Source of the DNA: Acidimicrobiales bacterium
Lineage (GTDB): Bacteria; Actinomycetota; Acidimicrobiia; Acidimicrobiales; SZUA-35
Reading direction: 5' to 3'
Length of the DNA stretch: 16,237 nt
Assembly (NCBI GenBank): GCA_024641625.1
Contig: JAHECQ010000034.1
Location: 1 to 16,237, forward strand
Shown here: piece after piece, positions 6,699-13,680 of the stretch
Numbering within the stretch: the first letter of the stretch is position 1
Layout of the letters: each line of letters begins with the position of its first letter
Notes under the pieces: model-generated
Told to the model about the DNA's origin: nothing
The model's database searches: none
The model's input: only the letters and a program-made list of their open reading frames with translations
Program-made: the position numbers and the translations under genes

Positions 6699-6765
6699 GC
6701 CGCTCAGGCCCCATCGGCCACGGCGAAGCCCTCGCGTTTGGCCGTGCACCGTCGTCACCATTGGG

Positions 6766-6809
6766 GTCCCCTTTGCTGGTTGCGTTTTTGCTGGTTGCGT
6801 TCCGGGGAC
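6766..6809 (-). repeat. Two-copy 15-bp tandem repeat inside a 6-bp stem after truB
   Basis: Plus-strand TTTGCTGGTTGCGTT occurs twice in tandem (6772-6786 and 6787-6801). It is bracketed by GTCCCC (6766-6771) and GGGGAC (6804-6809), which can pair. The element starts 2 bases after the truB stop. There is no U-run on the transcribed strand, so a terminator role is uncertain. Confidence 0.55.
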
Positions 6810-6810
6810 T

Positions 6811-7704
6811 CTAATGGAGGACCTTCACCGGTCGGAATTCGCCGTCGCGCGCCTCGTAGACAGCCAACAGCTCGCCGGTCGGTCGAACGATGGCCATCTG
6901 GCCCGTGCCAGGGGCGGCTCCCAGCGATCGCCCGTTCAACACCTGTGCCGCCACCAACTCGTCGACCTCGACACGCGGCAGACCCGCCAACAGGTCCAAC
7001 ACCGGTCCGAGCGCGATGTCCTCGAGTGAGCAAGCGGCCTCGAGCCCGAAGGCACCAACCGATGTCCGCCGCAGTGCCCGGAGATGGGCTCCCCCGCCGA
7101 GCGCTCGCCCGAGGTCGGCGGCCAATGTCCGGATATAAGTCCCTGATCCGCAGGCGACCTCGAGTCGGTACACCAACGGATCGTCGGTGGCAGCTGTGCT
7201 CAACGAGTGGATGACCACCGCACGAGGCTCACGCTCCACCTCGATGCCCTCACGGGCCAGCTGATGGAGGCGCTTCCCATCGATCTTGACCGCCGACACC
7301 ATCGGGGGAATCTGAAGGATGTTGCCGACAAAGGCTTGCGCGGCCTCCGCCACCTGCGCCGGGGTGACCGACATTGTGTGGGTCGCAGTGACCTCGCCGG
7401 CTGCGTCCAGTGTCGACGTTTCGACGCCCAGCACCATCTCGCCGACATACGTCTTGTCAGCGCCGGTGACGAACTGCAGCAACTTCGTGCCCTGGCCGAC
7501 ACCGAGCACGAGTACGCCGGTGGCATCGGGATCGAGGGTGCCGGCGTGGCCCACCTTGCGAGTTCCCAGCGTTCGACGGACTCGATCGACCACATCGTGA
7601 CTCGTCATGCCCGCAGGCTTGTCGACGACGACGCTCCCGGACACACCGCTGTCGGGCCGGCGCTTGCGGTTCCCTTGCTGACCCCGGCCAGCTCGATCGT
7701 TCAT
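6811..7704 (-). CDS. truB: tRNA pseudouridine(55) synthase
   Basis: The 297-residue enzyme isomerises U55 in the T-loop of tRNAs. GHAGTLDPDATGVL (52-65) contains the catalytic Asp58. The TruB-specific block IPPMVSAVKIDGKRLHQLAREG (132-153) and SGTYIRTLAADLG (187-199) follow, and a C-terminal region of the type seen in actinobacterial TruB (about 235-297) ends the protein. Its ATG overlaps the rbfA stop in an ATGA tetranucleotide (7704-7701), which suggests translational coupling. The first 20 residues are Arg/Gly/Gln-rich and precede the conserved SGSVVVDKPAGMTSHDVV start of the fold. Confidence 0.97.
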   Translation of the reverse strand: MNDRAGRGQQGNRKRRPDSGVSGSVVVDKPAGMTSHDVVDRVRRTLGTRKVGHAGTLDPDATGVLVLGVGQGTKLLQFVTGADKTYVGEMVLGVETSTLDAAGEVTATHTMSVTPAQVAEAAQAFVGNILQIPPMVSAVKIDGKRLHQLAREGIEVEREPRAVVIHSLSTAATDDPLVYRLEVACGSGTYIRTLAADLGRALGGGAHLRALRRTSVGAFGLEAACSLEDIALGPVLDLLAGLPRVEVDELVAAQVLNGRSLGAAPGTGQMAIVRPTGELLAVYEARDGEFRPVKVLH

Positions 7705-8186
7705 GATTCAGGACTGACTTGATCGGGACGGTCTTGATCGGGACGGTCTTGATCAGGACGGTCTTGATCGGGGCCGGCTTCGTCCGCTGACCCGATCGGT
7801 CCGAGATCGGCCAGGATCCGCTCGATGTGGGATCCGGCGCGCACGCCGGCATCGAAGACGAACACGACCTCGGGTGTCTTGCGAAGTTTGGCCTGTTGCG
7901 CAATCGCTCGCTGGATGGCCTTGCGATGACCTCGGAGCCCATCGAGGAACCGCTCGTCCTCTTCGGGAGTGGGATCGTCCTCGAGTACCGAGACGAAGAC
8001 CTGAGCGACATTCAGATCGTTGTCGACCTCGACACCGGTGACGGTGAAGAACCCGAGGTCCTCGTCACCGGTGACCTCGAAGTAGTCAGCCACGATCTCG
8101 TGGAGCAGCGCGTTGAGCCGGGCCGTCCTCGGATAGTGACGGGCGGCCGCCTGGCGAGATGATCGCGGACTGGCCCTCTTCTTCAT
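7701..8186 (-). CDS. rbfA: 30S ribosome-binding factor A
   Basis: The 161-residue KH-fold protein binds immature 30S subunits and helps mature the 5' end of 16S rRNA. The core runs from about 18 to 127, with RLNALLHEIVADYF at the start and the conserved strand-helix KTPEVVFVFDAGVRAGSHIERIL (103-125). Residues 133-161 are an added tail in which PDQDR repeats. The ATG at 8186 has GGGGAG ending 8 bases upstream and is 19 bases from the infB stop. The 3' end overlaps truB by 4 bases. Typical RbfA is about 120-135 residues, so the tail is extra. Confidence 0.95.
   Translation of the reverse strand: MKKRASPRSSRQAAARHYPRTARLNALLHEIVADYFEVTGDEDLGFFTVTGVEVDNDLNVAQVFVSVLEDDPTPEEDERFLDGLRGHRKAIQRAIAQQAKLRKTPEVVFVFDAGVRAGSHIERILADLGPIGSADEAGPDQDRPDQDRPDQDRPDQVSPES
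7712..7771 (-). repeat. 15-bp tandem repeat in the rbfA 3' end
   Basis: Four 15-bp units (7712-7726 degenerate, 7727-7741, 7742-7756, 7757-7771) share the plus-strand consensus GACGGTCTTGATCGG. The period is a multiple of three, and the units encode PDQDR in frame. Confidence 0.9.
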
Positions 8187-8205
8187 GTGTGGCTCCCCGA
8201 ACCGG

Positions 8206-11200
8206 TCACTTGACCGGGATCAACCGCTCCTCGAACGTTTCGATGATGTCGCCTTCCTTGAGGTCCTGGAAGTCGGACAAGCCGATGCCGCACTCGAAAC
8301 CGGCGGCGACCGAAGCGACATCGTCCTTGAAGCGACGCAGCGACTGGATCTCGCCCTTCCAGATGATGGTGCCCTCACGGAGGAACCGGACCTTGGAATT
8401 CCGCGAGATGGTGCCATTGAGGACCATGCAGCCGGCGACCGCACCGATACGCGGTACTCGGAAGACTTCCCGGACCTGCGCCTCGCCGGTGACGACTTCT
8501 TCGAACTCCGGAGCGAGAAGGCCGAGCATGGCGTTCTCGATGTCCTCGAGAAGTTTGTAGATGATCTCGTAATTGCGAATCTCGACCTTTTCGGCCTCGG
8601 CCAGCTCTCGCGCCTTGCGGTCGGGCCGGACGTTGAAACCCAGGATCGTTGAGTTGGATGTCGCCGCCAACTGCACGTCATTCTCGGAGATGCCGCCAAC
8701 GCCGCGGAGCACGAAGGCGAGCTTGACGTCGTCTCGTTCGAGCTTGCGCAGACTGTCGGTGACCGCTTCGAGCGAGCCGTTCACGTCGGCCTTCACGATG
8801 AGGTTCAAGGTGGCGGCCTCGCCCGCCTGGATCTGCTTGAAGATGTCCTCGAGCTTGGCACCTCCGCTGGTGGCCGACGCGTCGCGGCCAAGGCTGGCCA
8901 CTCGCTGCCAATGCTCGCGGGTGTCTGCGACCTTGCTCGCAATCTTCTCGCTGGGGGCGACCACGAAACTGTCACCGGAGGACGCGACATCGGACAGGCC
9001 GAGCACCTGGACCGGGGTCGATGGCCCGGCCTCCATGACGTTCTCGCCGCGATCATTGATGATGGCCCGAACCCGTCCCCAGGCTGCGCCGGTGACCAGG
9101 GGGTCGCCGACCTGCAGGGTGCCTCGCTCGACCAGCACGGTGGCGACCGGGCCTCGACCGATGTCGAGGTTGGACTCGAGTACCACACCGGCGGCGCGCC
9201 CCTCGGGACTAGCACGAAGGTCTTCGATTTCGGCGATCACCGTGAGGGAGTCGAGCAGTTCGTCGATGCCATCGCCGGTCATGGCCGACACCTTGACGAA
9301 CATGGTGTCGCCGCCCCAGGCCTCGGGGATCAGGCCGCGTTCGGCGAGCTGGGACATGACCCGATCGGGATCGGCCCCTTCGCGGTCCATCTTGTTGACC
9401 GCGACCAGAATCGGCACTTCGGCCGCACGAGCATGATCGAGTGCTTCGAGGGTCTGGGGCATGACGCCGTCGTCGGCGGCCACCACGAGCACCACGATGT
9501 CGGTGGCTTCGGCTCCTCGAGCACGCATCGCCGTGAAGGCAGCGTGCCCCGGAGTGTCGATGAAGGTGAGCATGTGGTCGTTCTTCTCGACCTGGTAGGC
9601 ACCGATGTGCTGGGTGATGCCACCTGCTTCCCCGGCGACGACATTGGCCGAACGAATGCGGTCGAGCAACAAGGTCTTGCCGTGGTCGACGTGGCCCATG
9701 ATGGTGATGACCGGGGGCCGCATCGGCCAGGAGTCCATGACATCGTCGTCCACGTCTTCGTCGAGATCGAGTACACGACGCAGTTCGACCTCCTGCTCCT
9801 CACCCGGATCGACGAGACGAATTTCCGCCCCGATCTCCTCGGCGAAGAGCTGGATCATCTCGTCGCTCAAGGACTGGGTCGCAGTGACCATCTCGCCGTT
9901 GGTCAACAAGAAACGCACGACGTCGGCCGCCGTTCGGGCCAGCTTCGGACCGAGATCCTGCGCACTCGAGGCTCGCTCGATGACGACGACGCCCTCGGGC
10001 ACCGGCGCATCGGTGGCCGAGTAGGTCGGAACGTCCATGGGCTGGAGTTCCTCGGCGTTGCGCCGACGTCGACTCTTGCGCCTCGGACGATCATTGCGGC
10101 CGCCGCCGGGACGACCACCTGATCCGGGGCGCCCGCCGGCGGGGGCACCACGACCCGGAGCGCCGGTACCGGGACTCGACGGAGCACCACCACCGGGTGA
10201 GGGACGCCGGAAACCACCAGGTCCACCGCTACCAGGTCGACTGTCGCCTCCCGTGGTGGGGGCGCGCCGCGCCTGGCCGGGCGGAGGGGGAATGGGCTTG
10301 CCACCGCGACCACGCGGCGGGCCGGGCGGAGGGGGAATGGGCTTGCCCGCCGCCGTGCGCGGCGGCGCGGGGGGCCGAACGCCAACATCGGCGTTCGGGG
10401 CAGCCACAGATGCTGCAGCCACGGGCTCGGCGGCCGGTGGTGCGGTCGCAGCCGACTCAGCTGCCGCCGGCTCGGTCTGAGCCGATGCAGCGTCGGTCGG
10501 CACGGTCTCGGTCGGCACGGTCTCGGTCGGCACGGTCTCGGTCGGCACGGTCTCGGTCGGCACGGTCTCGGTCGACACGGTCTCGGTCGACACGGTCACG
10601 GGCTCGGCGACTGGTTCGGTCGGCGCGGTCTCGGTCGGCGCGATCACGGGCTCGGCGACTGGTTCGGTCTGAGCCGTTGTCCTCGAGGTCGATGCGGCCA
10701 CAGGCTCGGCTGCCGGTGGCGCAACGGGCGCGACCGCAGGAGTTGCAGCCGCAGTCGGCTGCGGTGGAGCGACAGGAGCCTGAGCGGCCGGTCGAATCGG
10801 CGGACGCGGCGCCGCGCCGACCCTGGGGGGCGGCGGGGGCAGGGGCTTGGAGCTGACGATGCCCGGAGCGGCCGAACCGCTGGAGGAAACGACACGTTGG
10901 GGGGGCCTCGAGGATACCGGCGCGGGAGCGGCGCCGTCCGATGACCGTGCGGGAGTCTCAGCCGACTTCTCGGCCCGCGAAGCGGGGGCCTCCCGTCGAG
11001 CGGCCGGAGCATTGGCGGACGTCTCCGCGTCCGGAGCTGAGGCCTCCGAAGCGCTCTCACCATCGTCTTGACCCGAACCGGGTTCGCGCTTGAGCCCCTC
11101 GCGCTCGGCTTTGCGCCGGATTCGATCCGCCTGCGCCTCGACGATGCTCGACGAGTGGCTCTTCACCCCGATTCCCAGGTCGTTGCAGAGATCAATGATC

Positions 11201-11259
11201 TCCGCGTTGGAGAGACCAAGTTCTCTCGCAATCTCGTAGACCCGGACTTTCGATGGCAC
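8206..11259 (-). CDS. infB: Translation initiation factor IF-2 with a long repeat-rich N-terminal half
   Basis: The 1017-residue GTPase delivers fMet-tRNA to the 30S subunit and promotes subunit joining. An N-terminal IF2_N domain (1-55: KVRVYEIARELGLSNAEI) is followed by about 350 residues of disordered Ala/Pro/Thr/Gly sequence (56-400), including TETVP repeats and KPIPPPPG repeats, ending in RPRRKSRRRR. A second IF2_N-like segment lies at about 430-482. The G domain has GHVDHGKT (522-529), GGIT (546-549), DTPGH (568-572), NKMD (622-625) and SAM (658-660). Domains II-IV complete the protein, including the initiator-tRNA-binding end. The start is GTG at 11259, with GGTGAG ending 8 bases upstream; the IF2_N domain begins at once, which supports it. 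It lies between rnpM and rbfA, as expected. Confidence 0.98.
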   Translation of the reverse strand: MPSKVRVYEIARELGLSNAEIIDLCNDLGIGVKSHSSSIVEAQADRIRRKAEREGLKREPGSGQDDGESASEASAPDAETSANAPAARREAPASRAEKSAETPARSSDGAAPAPVSSRPPQRVVSSSGSAAPGIVSSKPLPPPPPRVGAAPRPPIRPAAQAPVAPPQPTAAATPAVAPVAPPAAEPVAASTSRTTAQTEPVAEPVIAPTETAPTEPVAEPVTVSTETVSTETVPTETVPTETVPTETVPTETVPTDAASAQTEPAAAESAATAPPAAEPVAAASVAAPNADVGVRPPAPPRTAAGKPIPPPPGPPRGRGGKPIPPPPGQARRAPTTGGDSRPGSGGPGGFRRPSPGGGAPSSPGTGAPGRGAPAGGRPGSGGRPGGGRNDRPRRKSRRRRNAEELQPMDVPTYSATDAPVPEGVVVIERASSAQDLGPKLARTAADVVRFLLTNGEMVTATQSLSDEMIQLFAEEIGAEIRLVDPGEEQEVELRRVLDLDEDVDDDVMDSWPMRPPVITIMGHVDHGKTLLLDRIRSANVVAGEAGGITQHIGAYQVEKNDHMLTFIDTPGHAAFTAMRARGAEATDIVVLVVAADDGVMPQTLEALDHARAAEVPILVAVNKMDREGADPDRVMSQLAERGLIPEAWGGDTMFVKVSAMTGDGIDELLDSLTVIAEIEDLRASPEGRAAGVVLESNLDIGRGPVATVLVERGTLQVGDPLVTGAAWGRVRAIINDRGENVMEAGPSTPVQVLGLSDVASSGDSFVVAPSEKIASKVADTREHWQRVASLGRDASATSGGAKLEDIFKQIQAGEAATLNLIVKADVNGSLEAVTDSLRKLERDDVKLAFVLRGVGGISENDVQLAATSNSTILGFNVRPDRKARELAEAEKVEIRNYEIIYKLLEDIENAMLGLLAPEFEEVVTGEAQVREVFRVPRIGAVAGCMVLNGTISRNSKVRFLREGTIIWKGEIQSLRRFKDDVASVAAGFECGIGLSDFQDLKEGDIIETFEERLIPVK
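10275..10347 (-). repeat. 28-bp direct repeat in infB encoding GKPIPPPPG
   Basis: An identical 28-bp sequence occurs at 10275-10302 and 10320-10347, a period of 45 bp (15 codons). Each copy encodes GKPIPPPPG. A third, diverged copy of the peptide, SKPLPPPPP, is at residues 137-145. The region is proline- and glycine-rich and presumably unstructured. Confidence 0.85.
10486..10669 (-). repeat. 15-bp and 48-bp tandem repeats in infB encoding TETVP and EPVAEPV units
   Basis: Units close to CACGGTCTCGGTCGG (plus strand) repeat six times from 10501 to 10590, the last two with a G-to-A change near the end; each encodes the five residues TETVP or TETVS. A 26-bp segment then recurs at 10596-10621 and 10644-10669 with a 48-bp period. 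All periods are multiples of three, so the repeat changes protein length without breaking the frame. Confidence 0.9.
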
Positions 11260-11327
11260 GTGGAAAACTCACCCTCGGCGGTAGGCGGATTGAAACAACG
11301 CCTCGACTGCGGCGCGCCCAACAGCCG

Positions 11328-11333
11328 AGCCTA
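11328..11333 (-). promoter_or_regulatory. Weak candidate internal -10 box ahead of infB
   Basis: TAGGCT overlaps the rnpM stop codon, 68 bases before the infB GTG. It is identical to the dapB box, but no -35 is present. A chance match is quite possible in this base composition. Confidence 0.2.
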
Positions 11334-11627
11334 GCGGCCGAGGTCTTCTAATCCACAGTCCAGAAACCCCGTCTCGAACAGTCGGCTGATCTCTTCGGGG
11401 CCGATCTCCGATCGGAGCGCTCGCCCGAACGCCTTGCGGCGGCGCGCAGCGTCGAAACAGTCGCTCAACGTGGCCGAACACAGCCACGCGCCCCGACCGC
11501 CCGGACCCCCGGAGAGCCGGCCGTCGCCGTCGACAGTGACCCGCCGTAGATCGCACTGAGGGCGACGGGCTCGGCACCCGATACAGGTTCTGATCGGGTC
11601 CGAACCCCGATCAGGCTTCCTCGACAT
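11331..11627 (-). CDS. rnpM: YlxR-family RNA-binding protein (RNase P modulator RnpM)
   Basis: This 98-residue protein belongs to the YlxR family (DUF448), found between nusA and infB in most Gram-positive bacteria. The B. subtilis member binds the RNase P RNA and modulates its activity. The visible signature is PIRTCIGCRARRP (11-23, with Cys15 and Cys18), LRRV, DGRLSGGPGGRGAWLC (35-50) and KAFGRALR (65-72). The ATG at 11627 lies inside the nusA 3' end (17-base overlap) and has no clear Shine-Dalgarno sequence, so translation probably depends on ribosomes finishing nusA. The frame remains open upstream, but that part shadows nusA. The stop is 71 bases before infB. Confidence 0.93.
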   Translation of the reverse strand: MSRKPDRGSDPIRTCIGCRARRPQCDLRRVTVDGDGRLSGGPGGRGAWLCSATLSDCFDAARRRKAFGRALRSEIGPEEISRLFETGFLDCGLEDLGR

Positions 11628-12954
11628 CGACAGCCGGTTCGACCTCGGGCTCCGCGGCTGCTTCGGGCTCGGCCGAAGCGTCGGCATCGGCTTCGGGCTC
11701 TGCCGCGGATTCGGCGTCAACCTCAGCGTCGGCATCAACCTCAGCGTCGGCATCAACCTCAGCGTCGGCATCAACCTCAGCGTCGGCATCAACCTCGGCG
11801 TCGGCATCAACCTCGGCGTCGGCGTCAACCTCGACCACGGCCTCGGCCCATTCCTCGGCCGAGATCGCCTCGCTGCCATCGGCCGGCTGCCATTTCTGTT
11901 CGCCGGTCTCGGGATCGATGATCCACTCGCCCTCGGCCCACTCCTCACCCTCGTAGGTGTCGGCGTAGCCGAGCGCTTCCTCGGCCAGCTGGGTCTCGCT
12001 CTTGATGTCGATACGCCATCCGGTCAGGCGGTGGGCCAAGCGAGCGTTCTGGCCTTCCTTGCCAATGGCCAACGACAGCTGGAAGTCCGGCACGATGACT
12101 TCGGCGGTGCCGGATTCGGGATGGATCCTGACTTCTTTCACCTTCGCCGGCGAAAGGGCCTTGGCCACGAACTCGTAGGGGTCATCGGAGAAGGGGATGA
12201 TGTCGACCTTCTCGCCGTTGAGCTCGTTGACGACCATTCGCACCCGCGATCCTCTGGCCCCGACGCACGCGCCAACCGGATCGACGTTCGGATCGTTCGA
12301 CCAGACTGCGATCTTCGTTCGATGACCCGGTTCCCGAGCAACAGCCTTCAGCTCCACGATGCCGTCCGCTATCTCGGGGACCTCGAGCTCGAACAACCGC
12401 TTGATCAGGCCCGGATGGGTACGGCTGACCACGATCTGGGGACCCTTGGCCGTGCGCCGAACCTCGACGATGTACGCCTTGTAGCGACTTCCGGCTTCGG
12501 GGCGTGGGCCGATCGACACCTGCTCGGCTTGAGGCAACAACGCCTCGACTCGGCCCAGATCGAGCAACGTGTAGCGCGAGTCGGTCTGCTGGACGATGCC
12601 GGTGACGATGTCACCCTCTCGCCCTGCATACTCCTCGTACTTCATCTCGCGCTCTTCCTCACGGATACCCTGCATGAGGATCTGTTTGGTCGTCTGTGCA
12701 GCGATGCGACCGAAGTTCTTGGGAGTGACGTCGAGTTCGGGGCCGTAGGGCTCCCCGTCCTCATCGAGCTCCTGGGCATAGACCCGGATGTCGAACGACG
12801 TCGGGTCAATGGTGACCCAGGCGTACTCGTAACTGTCGTGCGTCTTCTTGTACGCAGCCTCCATGGCGTTGGCCATGATCCCGAACAGACGGTCGATCGA
12901 AATTCCCCGCTCCTCGGCCAGTACGGCCAGTGCTTCGGTCATCTCGTTGCTCAT
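11611..12954 (-). CDS. nusA: Transcription termination/antitermination factor NusA with an acidic repeat tail
   Basis: The 447-residue protein binds RNA polymerase and controls pausing, termination and antitermination. Its N-terminal domain spans about 1-110 (EALAVLAEERGISIDRLF). S1 spans about 113-180 (GDIVTGIVQQTDSRYTLLDLG). KH1 spans about 200-275 (GACVGARGSRVRMV) and KH2 about 280-335 (LAIGKEGQNARLAHRLTGW). The core matches short actinobacterial NusA (M. tuberculosis, 347 residues). Residues 335-447 are added: a Trp/Glu-rich stretch with EEWAEGEWIIDPETGEQKW, then VDADAE repeats and an Ala/Glu/Pro end. The ATG at 12954 overlaps the rimP TGA (ATGA, 12954-12951), and GAGGA lies just upstream. 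The frame is open far upstream, but only from this ATG does it resemble NusA. Confidence 0.97.
   Translation of the reverse strand: MSNEMTEALAVLAEERGISIDRLFGIMANAMEAAYKKTHDSYEYAWVTIDPTSFDIRVYAQELDEDGEPYGPELDVTPKNFGRIAAQTTKQILMQGIREEEREMKYEEYAGREGDIVTGIVQQTDSRYTLLDLGRVEALLPQAEQVSIGPRPEAGSRYKAYIVEVRRTAKGPQIVVSRTHPGLIKRLFELEVPEIADGIVELKAVAREPGHRTKIAVWSNDPNVDPVGACVGARGSRVRMVVNELNGEKVDIIPFSDDPYEFVAKALSPAKVKEVRIHPESGTAEVIVPDFQLSLAIGKEGQNARLAHRLTGWRIDIKSETQLAEEALGYADTYEGEEWAEGEWIIDPETGEQKWQPADGSEAISAEEWAEAVVEVDADAEVDADAEVDADAEVDADAEVDADAEVDADAEVDAESAAEPEADADASAEPEAAAEPEVEPAVDVEEA
11711..11836 (-). repeat. Seven-copy 18-bp tandem repeat in the nusA 3' end
   Basis: Units close to TCGGCATCAACCTCAGCG (plus strand) repeat seven times without spacers, starting at 11711, 11729, 11747, 11765, 11783, 11801 and 11819. 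The outer units are more diverged than the inner ones. Each encodes six residues of the VDADAE series on the minus strand. Confidence 0.93.
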
Positions 12955-13559
12955 TCGGCTTCCTCTTTCGATTCTCGGCTGGACTGCTCGGGGGTACCGG
13001 ACTGTTTGGACGCACCGGATTTCTTGGCGCCACCCGGCTTGGACGCACCGGATTTCTTGGCGCCACCCGGTTTGGGTGCAGGACCCCACTCGAACACCGT
13101 TCTCGCTTTGTCGATGTCGTCGACCGCCACCTCGCGGACCTCGCCCGGGCTCAGCGAGACACCGTCGATCTCCTCGACGAGGATCGACAACCGGGACGCG
13201 TCGGCGGACTCGAGTCGGCCTCTCAGGCGGCGTGGTTCGATGCCGGGCAACAGCTTCACGATCACATCTTCGCCGACGGCCCGCTCGAAGTGGTCGAGGC
13301 GCCGCAACGGGCGCTCGACCCCCGGACTCGATACCTCGAGGGTGTACCTGCCGGGAATCGGATCGTGCTCGTCGAGGAGTGTGGAGATGGCGCGGTTTGC
13401 CGTGGCCAACTGATCGGTGTTGATGCCGCCGCCCTGGCCGAGGGGCGCGTCGACCACGACTCGCAGTGTGCTGCCGCCGTACTCGACATCGACCAGGTCG
13501 AGGTCCAGGTCGTCCACCAAGGGAGCCAGCAACTCGCTGATGCGTTCTTGTACTCCCAC
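12951..13559 (-). CDS. rimP: Ribosome maturation factor RimP with a basic repeat tail
   Basis: The 202-residue protein assists 30S maturation (S12 binding in E. coli). The N-terminal domain (about 2-85) contains LVDVEYGGSTLRVVVD and the family signature LEVSSPGVERPL (74-85). The C-terminal SH3-like domain ends near DIDKARTVFEWG (148-159). Residues 160-202 are a tail with two PGGAKKSGASK units. The start chosen is GTG at 13559, preceded by GAGGTG; the long upstream open frame overlaps the ispG 3' end and lacks RimP character. It is the first gene of the nusA operon and overlaps nusA by 4 bases. Confidence 0.94.
   Translation of the reverse strand: MGVQERISELLAPLVDDLDLDLVDVEYGGSTLRVVVDAPLGQGGGINTDQLATANRAISTLLDEHDPIPGRYTLEVSSPGVERPLRRLDHFERAVGEDVIVKLLPGIEPRRLRGRLESADASRLSILVEEIDGVSLSPGEVREVAVDDIDKARTVFEWGPAPKPGGAKKSGASKPGGAKKSGASKQSGTPEQSSRESKEEAE
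13006..13070 (-). repeat. Two-copy 33-bp repeat in the rimP 3' end
   Basis: An identical 32-bp run occurs at 13006-13037 and 13039-13070. The period is 33 bp (11 codons), encoding two PGGAKKSGASK units in the C-terminal tail. Confidence 0.9.
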
Positions 13560-13604
13560 GGCAACACCTCGCTTTCGGTCGACTCGTACAGGCCGCCAAC
13601 AACA

Positions 13605-13630
13605 AAGGCGTGGGCCAAAGCCCACGCCTT
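13605..13630 (-). terminator. Hairpin terminator/attenuator between ispG and rimP
   Basis: A perfect 11-bp stem (13605-13615 with 13620-13630) has a 4-base loop. On the minus strand the stem ends CCTT and is followed by TGTTGTTGG, a fair U-rich run, so this is the best intrinsic terminator in the window. It ends ispG transcripts. Because a candidate rimP promoter lies just upstream, it may also sit in the rimP-nusA leader. Confidence 0.8.
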
Positions 13631-13647
13631 CAGGCGATTCGGGCCCA

Positions 13648-13653
13648 AGGATA
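13648..13653 (-). promoter_or_regulatory. Candidate -10 box of the rimP-nusA operon
   Basis: TATCCT lies in GGGTATCCTTGGG, nearly identical to the pnp upstream element. The predicted start is near 13641, about 10 bases before the terminator-like stem and about 80 bases before the rimP GTG. No strong -35 is seen. Confidence 0.5.
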
Positions 13654-13680
13654 CCCCAAGTCGAGGCCCAAACGCGACCG

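Noticed and set aside
6684..6810. FMN riboswitch ahead of ribF
   Set aside because: None of the conserved FMN-element core sequences is present, and there is too little room for the six-helix fold.
11711..11836. CRISPR-like direct repeats
   Set aside because: The units are contiguous without unique spacers, have an 18-bp period and encode peptide repeats in frame. The same applies to 10486-10669 and 7712-7771.
11628..11948. Extension of the rnpM frame to 11948
   Set aside because: It reads the nusA acidic repeat in another frame (repeated Leu/Met/Pro/Thr), clearly a shadow.
12031..13413. A 460-codon plus-strand frame opposite nusA and rimP
   Set aside because: It spans two real genes on the other strand, has shadow-type composition, and no ribosome binding site was noted.
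12955..13605. Extension of the nusA frame upstream of 12954
   Set aside because: The added part is the out-of-frame shadow of rimP; NusA homology begins at the ATG that overlaps the rimP stop.
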